NCBI GenBank assembly: GCA_019695055.1
Contig: JAIBAT010000159.1
Span: 1 to 37,188 of the forward strand
DNA length: 37,188 nt
Direction: 5' to 3'
Origin: Candidatus Sumerlaeaceae bacterium
Lineage (GTDB): Bacteria; Sumerlaeota; Sumerlaeia; Sumerlaeales; Sumerlaeaceae
Positions 26,401 through 33,758 of this stretch are shown here, in pieces (the stretch's first letter is position 1; every line of letters starts with the position of its first letter). The notes under the pieces are model-generated. The model searched no databases, was not told where the DNA came from, and worked only from the letters and a program-made list of their open reading frames with translations. A program made the position numbers and the translations under genes.

Positions 26401-28256
26401 TGACCGAAGGATTGGAGATCGATCCCGACAATCAGACCTTGCTGCAAAGCCGGGTGGATATGCTGCGCGCTTTGGGGCGGACAGAGGAATTGATTTTCCG
26501 TCTGCGGGATCTGGCAACGCGGGCCACAGTCGCGGAAAACTATAAGGATGCAGCTGCCACCCTGGAACAGATTGTCGAAGCTGACCCAAACGTCCTCGAC
26601 GTCCGCCGGGAACTTGGGGGAATTTACGAAAAGCTTGGCGATAGGGAGCGGGCGTCCCGAGAATTCTCCTTTGTTGTGCACCAGCATCTGAAACGCGGGG
26701 AGACCGAGGAAGCCCGCGAAATTGCTGACACGATGACGGCTGCGGCGCCTTCGGACCTGGCCTTGCACGAGAAACTGGCCAGTGCATTTGCAGACAATCA
26801 CATGGCGGACGTGGCGGCCCGGTACTACGCTGTTTGCGCGGAACTGTCGGGCAAATCCGGAGACACGGATTCACAGGTGCAATTCCTGGAGAAGGCCGTC
26901 GAGGCGAGACCCAAATGGGCGGAAGGCCTTCGAAAGCTGGCGGAGGCCGCTGAAGCCGCAAAGAAGCCCAAGGGCGCGGCCTCGGCCTGGCGTCGGCTGG
27001 AAGACTTGCATTTTGAACAGAAGAAGCTGCCCGACGCACTGGAGGCCCTGAAGCGTCAGGTTGTCCTCACCCCGAAGGATCCTGAACCTCGCCGTCGTTT
27101 GGTGGACCTGTACTCCCTTACGGGTAATAAGGAGCAACGCACTACGGAACTATCCGACCTGGCAGGCTTGCTGTGGTCCCGTGGGATGATCGACGAAGCG
27201 GTGGAAGCCTATCGTCAGCTGACAATGCTCAAACCCGACGATACGGAGGTATTGAGCCGGTACATTGAACTCTTTGGTCAGGTGGGCAATGAACTGGAAA
27301 TCATCGGCGAGTACCTGAATCTTGCCGACGCCTATGCCCGTAAGGGCAGTTTCATGGAGGCCACTCAAACCTTTGAAAAAGTGTTGACCATTGATCGGCT
27401 TAACACCTTTGCGCGCCACAAGTTCATCAACTTCCTCCAGAATGCAGGCCAGAAAAACAGGGCCATCGCCGAGATGCGACGATTGGCGGGCATATTCAAG
27501 ACCGCTGGCAATTATCACGAGGCTGTCCAGACGTTGAACGCTGCTGTGGCGCTCAGCCCGGCAGACGGCGAACTCTGCATGATGCTGGCCGAATGCTGTG
27601 AGCAGGCCGGTAACCGCAGCGCAGCACTGGCAAGTTTACTCAAGGCGGCGGCGATTTACTCCGACAGCTTTGCCGCCAAGGCCGTCGAGGCGTACCATAA
27701 GTACTTTGAACTCGATCCGAACAACATTGAAGCGCATATCCGTTTTGGCGACCTTTTACATCAGATTGGGGACACCACTTCCATTGCGGACAATGCGCGC
27801 AAGCTGGCCTCCCTTTATGAAGCCACAGGTCAAAAGGACATGGCCGAGAAGGCCCGCCAGGTGGCCGAGCAATCCGAAGGGGAAACGCCTGAGGCCATCC
27901 TTGAACGCATTGAGTCCCACAAGGATAACCCAAAGCTCCAATACTACGACTGGATTCGGTTGGGAGACTGCTACTTCCATGCCGACAATATCGATAAGGC
28001 CCTCGAAGCGTTTAAAAAGGCCCGCGGCATGAACGACGACAGCCCGGCCGTCATCCAGAAATACATCGATGCCCTTACGCAGATTATCCCTGAAAATGAG
28101 GCCATTCCAGATTTCCTTTCCCTGGCGGAACGGCACTTTGGCGTTGGGGATTACAAGAAAGCCATGCAGGTTTACGAGCACGTCCTCAAACTGGATCCTG
28201 GAAACGCTCAAGCTCGCAGCGGGCGTATCAGTGCCGCCCAGATGACTTCATCTTAA
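20451..28256 (+). CDS. giant helical-repeat (TPR) protein with N-terminal DnaG/CHC2-type zinc-binding domain
   Basis: 2601 residues from ATG 20451 (2609 from GTG 20427); no signal peptide or membrane span, hence cytosolic. Residues 10-120 align along their whole length with the zinc-binding domain of DnaG primase: a first helix (LLDFIGYSPDKIQSVG), then FCPIH (C44, H47), then LYKCTIKTCAGYTGGNLVDL (C66, C71; C-x4-C where DnaG has C-x2-C), then AVAELIGKFGIELP. There is no TOPRIM domain, so it is not a primase. Residues 125-2595 are TPR-type helices with the LExxPxN end repeated about every 51-54 residues. Each module has one helix, a long fused helix and a third helix. About 46 modules fit by division. 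It probably works with the protein encoded upstream. Function unknown. Confidence 0.85.
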   Translation: MSQLNAPGLLDEVNEKLDPTRLLDFIGYSPDKIQSVGDTVKAFCPIHRDTRFRSLLIDARKHLYKCTIKTCAGYTGGNLVDLYCKVKSIDPGEAVAELIGKFGIELPPEWNTRLSSGLIEEAERAFINHQHEAAEAAAIRALQFQPNAIEVRLLLANIYSDRGEVTRACEEMLSVADAYLAVENYEEADTVLDRALEVFPDNEDVLFAKVRSAQLQQKLDVASGLHREIAQRREQSGRMADNLGIYIALVGDNPRDTDLRLKLAEVHEMRRDIKSASKELEAAANVMLEEGKGSAAIPVLEKVLQYEPQLTKLRATLVEELVREGEFERAKHHVFHSLDGLLERGDFQGAIQTVRKWLEVEPESLEGHKALARVFQEQGDAPAAAAELDRAAKICIQTGENEQAIELLYRIKFVDPEDLNFRRDLIEVLREAGRVDQALFEWLDMAEIHFSKGEEAAGEAVLNEAASQISSPKLLSQIAGSLRSHGRTNSASTIYLRLAVAAEADGDAATALDCYNQLLDLEPQNLEIAIARCRALWNFDMVSSATEVTPGLVSRLLDAGKTPEADSLLALAAKHGVADAPTARWFFELCARAGAAASAAVFYAVAKEAVRKNDTEAALLMARQLAELLPGDEAATRDIADICAQLGQPTEAAAAHLALAELQEAKEDHKGALASVELAMGLDSQNLALLRRKSGLLLKLKDPEQSQVVYRDFLARLRTVARSEEVVVEYEQYLAANPGDSVARAGYATLLSELGRKVEAAQQYRALAQSAEKAGNTQDILSYREMLLQLEPGNIEARLELAQSYSAAGDREKSVALFLSVASELLDSGEAKKAAETAGKAHELFPDNQPVLELLATADKLRGAIKPFEKTLDKLVKLGNTRMAGLWYGEQARKAADSGDHKAAEKYAARWLEIAPGTPDALELRADLDRAQRRNKAALEGYLAAAKTLRESGEHSRTARNLQKAAELAPDNTTVAADLCTALFAAGEMPAGASCAALLAGMLEKEGNRAAAIEWLEKSVTHAPSPEIQSRLARLTLAEKGLAAALPLFRGLLDSYRASGDTALGSGVYEELVSLPESNPELRLEYAEFLESSGLRKEAKTQYVELARHYRDVASEPVKAIQFLGRASTLNPEAGDAAIFEDLASLHLSVNVPDFAAEALREAIKLYEEQQDFGRALLALQKLVKLPSVRIADHEQLGELLVRTDRPKEARQAYNDAAMMALESPQTKPAERKRLLEKVLSVDPGNLAAAKALLGLLSGNDLSCKAMALATGLGGAGKIPEQLELLEFGKAEAPDNLEIRLALLEVRRKVGTPVEIRDSLFEVIQVASACGNREAGLAALEELASLPEGTVETRELAGHYAQMQQAEKAISLYCQAAEQLADAGDAAAAASMLKSAMEIDESSVPASVVASVVRKSGGAAPVVAFANEALDSALRSRSRTPALLIASALLKDMSDKKASELLKHVFEKAGASFLVAIAGAHADNLLDAGDAGGAIKITDLSLKLAGNSPETWWMASQTHRKAGNKDKSAEASKRAAKLFAETGAVTEEETCYREVLKEFPDDTDSMETLIHFYERERRNGDVDEMMNRLATTASQKGDHALAAKWIERLADANPEDLPLRQRLVEALSHLKRPEEFVGQLLKLAALYQMKNQPEEAASSFERVLAIQPDNEEALVNLLLIAREAKDMARAARYSNLLADNRAESGRLSEACDALKELVEFVPDNLAAHEKLATLYQRAGDLRAYCNALQLIGNKYVKKGDQKKAIEYFEKLAQERPQDADNLQMIVDCAAATGQNRLAGDYAARLLEMARESGEAKRIRAAATTTLRFNGADAMAHRDLANSNRDLGALADAIPEWLKASELFEKNGELAEAAACLQQLTQAAPDMAKAWKSYGDVLIRTGDPEGARVAFFQLAELHLNDDDLQNAEAALGKAIQIDPEDPIARQRAAGLYRRAKRNDKALAEIVWLARHAHQTQDYGSQEHHLTEGLEIDPDNQTLLQSRVDMLRALGRTEELIFRLRDLATRATVAENYKDAAATLEQIVEADPNVLDVRRELGGIYEKLGDRERASREFSFVVHQHLKRGETEEAREIADTMTAAAPSDLALHEKLASAFADNHMADVAARYYAVCAELSGKSGDTDSQVQFLEKAVEARPKWAEGLRKLAEAAEAAKKPKGAASAWRRLEDLHFEQKKLPDALEALKRQVVLTPKDPEPRRRLVDLYSLTGNKEQRTTELSDLAGLLWSRGMIDEAVEAYRQLTMLKPDDTEVLSRYIELFGQVGNELEIIGEYLNLADAYARKGSFMEATQTFEKVLTIDRLNTFARHKFINFLQNAGQKNRAIAEMRRLAGIFKTAGNYHEAVQTLNAAVALSPADGELCMMLAECCEQAGNRSAALASLLKAAAIYSDSFAAKAVEAYHKYFELDPNNIEAHIRFGDLLHQIGDTTSIADNARKLASLYEATGQKDMAEKARQVAEQSEGETPEAILERIESHKDNPKLQYYDWIRLGDCYFHADNIDKALEAFKKARGMNDDSPAVIQKYIDALTQIIPENEAIPDFLSLAERHFGVGDYKKAMQVYEHVLKLDPGNAQARSGRISAAQMTSS

Positions 28257-28262
28257 TCCGGG

Positions 28263-31043
28263 TTAGTTGCCATTCCCTAAACCCACCGTCACAATCTTCT
28301 TGGGATCAACTGACAGTGTGATGACAGCCTCCGTAACCCGCAACGTTTCAGAGGGAATCTCTTCCAGGCTGAGGGCCTCAGCCTTCGTAACAGTCCACCC
28401 CAGTGACAGCCTCGCATCCAATTTCGCGTCCAGGGGATTCCAAAACCGCGCAACGACGGAATTCCCGTCTTCGGATTGCTTGATCCCGCTAAAGACTGCC
28501 CCGGGTGAAAGCGACAGGAACTCGCGGCGGGAGGGGAGATGGCCCCGTGTCGGTGCGGATTCCAGAGCCGGGATCGCAACGACGTGGTTCCGCGTCTCTT
28601 CAAGGATCGTGCTATCATGCCACCACCCAGTGTGCGGGTAAATGGCGAACTTGTAGTAATGCTCTCCCTGGCACTGCGACCCGGGTGTGGGGCGCGAGTA
28701 TATAAACTTCCCGAATGCCCGCAACAGCGTCACCGCAACGGTACGGGAGTCGTCATCCACGATTTCATACTCGATAAGTCCGTCATTGATGACCCCAAAA
28801 CCGTCCCTGCCATCGCTGACATCCACAAAATTCCACATGGGATGCGTGGGATACGGCTTCTCCTTCCAACCTTCTGAATCCGGCAGGGTGATGGGGCGTT
28901 TCAGGACATCAAACTGGCCTTCCGCAAAAGAGTGCGTTGCCTTTGACACACCGGATGGCATCATGAACCGCAGGCGATGGTCCTTCGCCTTGTTATTGAT
29001 CTCCACCCGAACCTGAAGAGCGCGTGCCCTCGCCTTGAGCGAAACGACCAGGGAAATCGGCAGGACCACGGTTTCCGCGGAGCGGGTGTCACCGTCAGCT
29101 TTCGCAGCGGGAACTGTGAGGGAGATCCCGATGCGCAGCGCGCCCTCCACCGGTCCGTTATACTCCACCGAAACGGTGGCGGATCCACCCAGCGATGTCA
29201 CGGCCACTTCATTCGCAGGGACAACCCGGTTCCATGGGTCACCAAATTCCGCGGTGTCCTCGAAATAGCAAAGGTGATCCATGACGCGGCCCGAAGCCTT
29301 GTCGGTCAGCCGGATCGTTCCATCCGTGTTGATCTCAACCGCAAGATGCTCGTTTTCCAGGGTACGTTCGCCAGTTACAATGGAACCAATCTGGGTAAAA
29401 GCCTTGCCGCGCCGGACTGCGAATGACTCGTAGCCCATGGCAGGCAGATTCTCGACAAGGATACGAGCGCGAACCCGCTGAACGGGAAACGGCATCGTGA
29501 GTTCATAGCCTCCCTCGATGGTGGCTGAGTAGGGTTCTCGTGACAACTCTTGGACGGGAACCGGGCTGCCATCCTTGGTCTCAATCGAGAATGTCTCTGT
29601 TTGTTCGGCTCCAGGCAGATCCAGTACCACATCCACAACGCCCGAGCGGGTATAGGGTGTCGTGTAGAAAACTGTGAGTTGAAGATCCTTCGTGTCAATC
29701 CATGACCCGTCAATACGTGCCGCCAGATCGCGCATGGAGCGCCGGGTGATTTCCTCGATGATGGTCTCAACTTCGCTCCACCGGGCCATCATCTCGACAT
29801 GTACCTTGTCCACGCTGCACCCGCCAATGGCGTCATGAGCATGATTAACGAGAACCTTCTTCCATGCAACTTCCAGGAATTTGGTGGGGTAGCTTGACCC
29901 GGTGATCCATGCCACGGCCGCCAACGGCTCCGCCTCCAACGTCAGCGCAGCGCAAAGTCGCGCATTCCGCTGCTTCAGGTAAAGGCGGCAGGAAAGGATC
30001 GTGGCCATAAGAGTGGTCCAAAGGCCGACTTTCAAGGTGTGGCGCATTTCCCCCTTCACCACCTCAAGGTCCCTGGCCTCCCGCCGAAACGCCTCCATGT
30101 AATCTGTCAGCGAGCTGTGGATAATCTTGTCGCCGCCGGCCTCTTCACCATCTTGGAGGCTCTTGATCAGATCCGTCTCTTCCGTGGCCGCGAAGGAATG
30201 GTCATGCCCCATCATGTACAGAAGATGCGAGGTGGTCGCATCGGGCGCAGTAAATCGTCGCGCGTCCTCTGCTGAACGCGAAACGTTGCCTTCCCAAACC
30301 CTCAATTTCTGGTCAATCCACCCGTACTGCCTGTCCTGCGTCTGCTCGCTGGCAACGCGATACGGCACTTCCTCCGGGTTCCAAATGTAATCCCGGTCAG
30401 TGGTGAACCGACCCAGCAGGCCCGGCCGGTAAGTCAAATAGTAATAGTTATAACGGGCGTAATCCGCAAAGCGAAATCCGAAGATGCGACTTCCGTCCGC
30501 ACCCTCCCACAGGAACTCACTCTTTGCGACCTCCTTGTGGATACCGCGATAAAAGAAACACGAATCCAGGCCGAATCCACGATAAAGCTGGGGAAGCTGG
30601 GAAATCTGGCCATTGGAAAACGGCGTGTAGCCGACCTTGGTGATGGGCCCGTACTTCTTACCCACGCGATGCCCCATCAGAAGATTGCGGACCAGAGATT
30701 CGCCCGGGCACCCCCACTCGTCCGGCAGCGTATACCAAGGCCCAATCTGCAGCCGGTCCGCCGCAACCTGGCGCTTCACGCGCTCCTCATTCTCCGGGCG
30801 TATCTCGAGGTAGTCTTCAAGGATCACCGTCTGGCTATCGAGGAAAAAAGCTCGGTAGTCGGTATTTGTCTCCAGGATATCGAGAAGCCGGTCCATCATA
30901 TCCACGAGGTCCATGCGGTAGGCTTGGAACGGGTACCTCCATTCCCGGTCCCAATGGGTGTTTGAGATGATGTGGCCCACGATGGGTTTGCGCACGGATG
31001 CCGACGCAATTGTGTTCGGAGATTCAGCCTTTGCAGTGCTCAT
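28263..31043 (-). CDS. GH38 alpha-mannosidase-family protein lacking the expected nucleophile Asp
   Basis: 926 residues, a typical GH38 length, with no signal peptide. SNTHWDREWRYPF has the zinc ligands H30 and D32. KGEMRHTLKVG and VNHAHDAIGGCSVDKVH (about 400-415, H403 as zinc ligand) are family signatures, and the C-terminal half is the beta-sandwich region. In the position of the catalytic block GYxPDxFGQxxQxPQ this protein reads GYTPFSNGQISQLPQ (138-152): the nucleophile and zinc-binding Asp is Phe142 and the next aromatic is Asn. GHDHSFA at 279-285 fills the slot of the GDH block. It may be a distinct subfamily with another catalytic residue or a non-hydrolytic binder. It converges on the TPR gene with a six-base gap. 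Confidence 0.85.
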   Translation of the reverse strand: MSTAKAESPNTIASASVRKPIVGHIISNTHWDREWRYPFQAYRMDLVDMMDRLLDILETNTDYRAFFLDSQTVILEDYLEIRPENEERVKRQVAADRLQIGPWYTLPDEWGCPGESLVRNLLMGHRVGKKYGPITKVGYTPFSNGQISQLPQLYRGFGLDSCFFYRGIHKEVAKSEFLWEGADGSRIFGFRFADYARYNYYYLTYRPGLLGRFTTDRDYIWNPEEVPYRVASEQTQDRQYGWIDQKLRVWEGNVSRSAEDARRFTAPDATTSHLLYMMGHDHSFAATEETDLIKSLQDGEEAGGDKIIHSSLTDYMEAFRREARDLEVVKGEMRHTLKVGLWTTLMATILSCRLYLKQRNARLCAALTLEAEPLAAVAWITGSSYPTKFLEVAWKKVLVNHAHDAIGGCSVDKVHVEMMARWSEVETIIEEITRRSMRDLAARIDGSWIDTKDLQLTVFYTTPYTRSGVVDVVLDLPGAEQTETFSIETKDGSPVPVQELSREPYSATIEGGYELTMPFPVQRVRARILVENLPAMGYESFAVRRGKAFTQIGSIVTGERTLENEHLAVEINTDGTIRLTDKASGRVMDHLCYFEDTAEFGDPWNRVVPANEVAVTSLGGSATVSVEYNGPVEGALRIGISLTVPAAKADGDTRSAETVVLPISLVVSLKARARALQVRVEINNKAKDHRLRFMMPSGVSKATHSFAEGQFDVLKRPITLPDSEGWKEKPYPTHPMWNFVDVSDGRDGFGVINDGLIEYEIVDDDSRTVAVTLLRAFGKFIYSRPTPGSQCQGEHYYKFAIYPHTGWWHDSTILEETRNHVVAIPALESAPTRGHLPSRREFLSLSPGAVFSGIKQSEDGNSVVARFWNPLDAKLDARLSLGWTVTKAEALSLEEIPSETLRVTEAVITLSVDPKKIVTVGLGNGN

Positions 31044-31268
31044 GGGTGGTCGGGAATGCTTTCCAAAGTTGATTTCGGTGGTCTGGGGCAGGAACCTGTT
31101 GCAGGGATTCCAACACGAGCCAAACTAAGGCCAATATTCCACGATACGCACCGGACATTCGCGGCAATTTGGAGGAATTCGCGCCCGGCCGCACGCTGAA
31201 TAAACCCACCAAGTCCCCATAACCAAGGCATCGGCGGTATGCTCAATCTTGTGCGCGCCGCCCCCGGT

Positions 31269-31360
31269 GGAGAGATGTCCGAGTGGCTGAAGGAGCACGC
31301 TTGGAAAGCGTGTATACTGGGTGACTGGTATCCAGGGTTCGAATCCCTGTCTCTCCGCCA
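31269..31360 (+). tRNA. tRNA-Ser (anticodon GGA)
   Basis: The 92-base gene has a perfect 7-bp acceptor stem (GGAGAGA with TCTCTCC), anticodon stem CACGC/GCGTG with loop TTGGAAA (GGA at 31303-31305), a long variable arm typical of serine tRNA, T-arm GGTTCGAATCC, and an encoded CCA end. It reads UCC and UCU codons. No other tRNA is nearby. Confidence 0.97.
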
Positions 31361-31494
31361 TATTCCTGCCCCCTTTGGAATTACCGGCAACTCCCACATC
31401 TTGTGCTTTGCCCATGAAGGCGTAGACTACTGGAATTACTGGCGCAGGGACAAAAGATCGGTGGAGCATAAATCCCAGATCCGATTGCGGGCCC

Positions 31495-31510
31495 ATACAA
31501 CATATTGTAT
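31495..31510. repeat. palindromic operator-like site
   Basis: ATACAA and TTGTAT flank a four-base centre in the 295-bp gap between tRNA-Ser and the HD-GYP gene. It is the only clear symmetric element there and lies about 145 bases upstream of the start at 31656. I see no gene in the gap. Confidence 0.35.
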
Positions 31511-31655
31511 TCCAAGCCGCAACCGGCCATTAAACTACTTGCGCCGGATGCCTTGATTCCACGCAGCCACCCCTCAGCCTTGCTAAAATGCTGGACACTT
31601 TCCCATTCGTGCTGAACTCTCCATCCCGCAATAATCAATCTCCCAACGCAAGAAC

Positions 31656-32843
31656 TTGGACTTGGATAAAAAGCCCCATCAATCTCCTCTCAAGGCGGCG
31701 TTTAACTACCTGACGGCCCCCACTCCGGAGATCAGGGACCCCGGCGATCGCCGAGACGCCCGTCTCCTCGCTGCATTTCTCCTCACGCTTTTCTTCCTGT
31801 TTCTCTGTGTAATCGCCTCCTACTATGCCTTTACCCCTGGCTATCGCATTTCCCCCTCCGATGTCGCGGGGTTTGCGTACATGGCCTGCACATATATTCT
31901 CACACGAACCAGGCTTTTTCGTATCGCCGCTTTCCTGCTTGTCGCCATGTTTCCTCTCAACACTTTTGCAAACATACTCAGCGGCACTTTCACCAACATT
32001 GCGGTCACTCTGGGCTACATGGTCCTCAGCTTTATGCTTTGCAGCATCTTCCTGAGCATCAGGCAGACCGCCTTATACGGCCTGCTGGTTAACCTCACCA
32101 TCCTTTTCCTACCTTGTCTTGTTCCCAAGTTTGTCCCGAATGTCAGTACGGTCATTGGTCCACTCTGCGTAAATGCCATGGGCACCGTGCTGACCCTCAT
32201 CTCCATGCGCCACCGTGACCTCCTCGAGGCAGACCATCAGGGAGCCCTCGAAACCGCCTATGAGGCCACCCTCGAGGGATGGGCCCGGGCTCTGGAACTC
32301 CGCGACAAGGAAACCGAAGGCCACTCCCGGCGGGTGACCGAAATCTCGACCTTGCTTGCCCGCGAAGCGGGAATGACGGACAGGGAAATCGAGAATCTGC
32401 GCATTGGATCGCTTCTCCACGACATCGGCAAAATGGGAATACCCGACAACATTCTCCGCAAGTCCGAGCCACTCACCCCGGAAGAACGCGAGGTGATCGA
32501 AAGGCATCCGACACTTGCCTACAAGATGCTCTCCCCCATACCCTACCTCAGGCAGGCACTCGAGATACCCCATTGCCACCACGAACGTTGGGACGGTCGC
32601 GGCTACCCCCGCGGACTTCACGGCACCGAAATACCCTTGTCTGCGCGCCTCTTCGCCGTGGCAGACGTCTGGGACGCCCTGACCCACGACCGCCCCTATC
32701 GACCCGCCTGGACGCGCAAGCGGGCCCTCGAGCATATAAAGGATGAGTCCGGGAAGCAGTTCGATCCATTTGTGGTTCAATTGTTTCTGGATATGAAATT
32801 GGCGGGGAAACTCTTTGAGGAACCGGAGTTGCAGGCGGGGTGA
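31656..32843 (+). CDS. membrane HD-GYP domain protein (putative c-di-GMP phosphodiesterase)
   Basis: 395 residues from a TTG at 31656; the frame is blocked by TAA at 31632, no upstream ATG exists, and the Shine-Dalgarno is weak. Residues 35-185 hold about five membrane segments forming an unassigned sensor-like module. The HD-GYP domain (about 195-385) has LRDKETEGHSRRV, LLHDIGKMGIPDNIL (HD at 255-256), and HHERWDGRGYPRGL (H308, H309, GYP 316-318), all diagnostic. These enzymes hydrolyse c-di-GMP to pGpG or GMP with a di- or tri-iron centre. A signal sensed in the membrane domain probably controls activity. No GGDEF partner is in the window. Confidence 0.9.
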   Translation: MDLDKKPHQSPLKAAFNYLTAPTPEIRDPGDRRDARLLAAFLLTLFFLFLCVIASYYAFTPGYRISPSDVAGFAYMACTYILTRTRLFRIAAFLLVAMFPLNTFANILSGTFTNIAVTLGYMVLSFMLCSIFLSIRQTALYGLLVNLTILFLPCLVPKFVPNVSTVIGPLCVNAMGTVLTLISMRHRDLLEADHQGALETAYEATLEGWARALELRDKETEGHSRRVTEISTLLAREAGMTDREIENLRIGSLLHDIGKMGIPDNILRKSEPLTPEEREVIERHPTLAYKMLSPIPYLRQALEIPHCHHERWDGRGYPRGLHGTEIPLSARLFAVADVWDALTHDRPYRPAWTRKRALEHIKDESGKQFDPFVVQLFLDMKLAGKLFEEPELQAG

Positions 32844-32877
32844 TGGCATCTGTCGGTGCCAATCCCTGACGCCTGGA

Positions 32878-33654
32878 TCAGCGGTCGGGTCGGAGAATCG
32901 GCAGTTCCCATTTCTTGCGGAGGCGCATGAAATCCGCCTCGGGTAGTTGAACCAGTATGGGATTGGCCACAGGATCCAGCCACCGCATGACCACCTCCAT
33001 GTCTGTTAGTGCCATGGCTGTGCAGCCGCTGGTACCGGTGGTTTCTCCCTCCCAGATATGCAGGAAAATACACGATCCCGCTCCTGGCTTGCAGGCGGAG
33101 CAGTTGTGTTCCACCACCACGCCCAGCCGGTACTGGTCCCCGATGGCCCGCATCTTCTCGGAGCTCCTCCAGTCCGGACTCGAGATCCCCTCACGATCCA
33201 CAATTTGGTTGTAATGTCTTGAGGCACTGTCGTCCACGCATTCGGTGCTAGACGTGAGTTGCTGGTAGGGGAGTCGCACCCACCCCATCTCCGACGCCGG
33301 TGCCAGGCCAAAGGCCCGCGACAACCGGAACATTCCCGCCGGACCCTTCCCGTCTCCCTCACGTTTCAGGGGTTCCGTGCTCACCGAACCATCATGCAAT
33401 CCCGCGCCCCAGCCAAGGCCGCGCTTGCCAACGACAACCCGGATCGCGCTGCCCGCAGTGCGCCAATCGGATCCTGGGGTATCCCGCTCAAACCTCTGCA
33501 TCTGTCCCCCGATCGCGTCCCAATCCGCAGTGGTAACGACAACAAGCTGGCGTGACGATTGAAGCGGCGATTCCGCCATGGCGGGATTTCCTTTCAGTAT
33601 CAAGGCGGCAAGCAGCAGAGAAGCCGCTGCCATGCTTCTGGGATTGGAACGCAT
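32878..33654 (-). CDS. L,D-transpeptidase (YkuD-like) catalytic-domain protein
   Basis: 258 residues; the ATG at 33654 has TAGGA six bases upstream and a signal peptide runs to about residue 28 (NPAMA). IFLHIWEGETTGTSGCTAM at 196-214 contains the LDT signature HxxW...SGCTAM, with H199 and catalytic C211. Upstream segments (GKRGLGWGAGLHD, then KGPAGMFRLSRAFG) match the L,D-transpeptidase catalytic-domain family of COG3786 type. It should act in the periplasm on peptidoglycan or its cross-links. It diverges from truB and ends 34 bases from the HD-GYP stop. Confidence 0.85.
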   Translation of the reverse strand: MRSNPRSMAAASLLLAALILKGNPAMAESPLQSSRQLVVVTTADWDAIGGQMQRFERDTPGSDWRTAGSAIRVVVGKRGLGWGAGLHDGSVSTEPLKREGDGKGPAGMFRLSRAFGLAPASEMGWVRLPYQQLTSSTECVDDSASRHYNQIVDREGISSPDWRSSEKMRAIGDQYRLGVVVEHNCSACKPGAGSCIFLHIWEGETTGTSGCTAMALTDMEVVMRWLDPVANPILVQLPEADFMRLRKKWELPILRPDR

Positions 33655-33758
33655 CGGGTCCTAAGCCTTGGTTGCCCAAACCCAAAACCGAAGCAAAATC
33701 GTGCCCTTCAATTGGGCGTGAATTCTTTGCCGCGCCGAGGCTTTACCTATCCGGACTT

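Noticed and set aside
28257..28262. six-base gap between convergent genes (also 34833-34838)
   Set aside because: It is tight but ordinary in compact bacterial genomes; nothing beyond packing is implied.
31125..31556. short frames over tRNA-Ser on both strands
   Set aside because: They translate the tRNA gene itself.
32844..32861. small hairpin TGGCA...TGCCA between convergent HD-GYP and transpeptidase genes
   Set aside because: It has only five base pairs and no T-run, so it is not supportable as a terminator.
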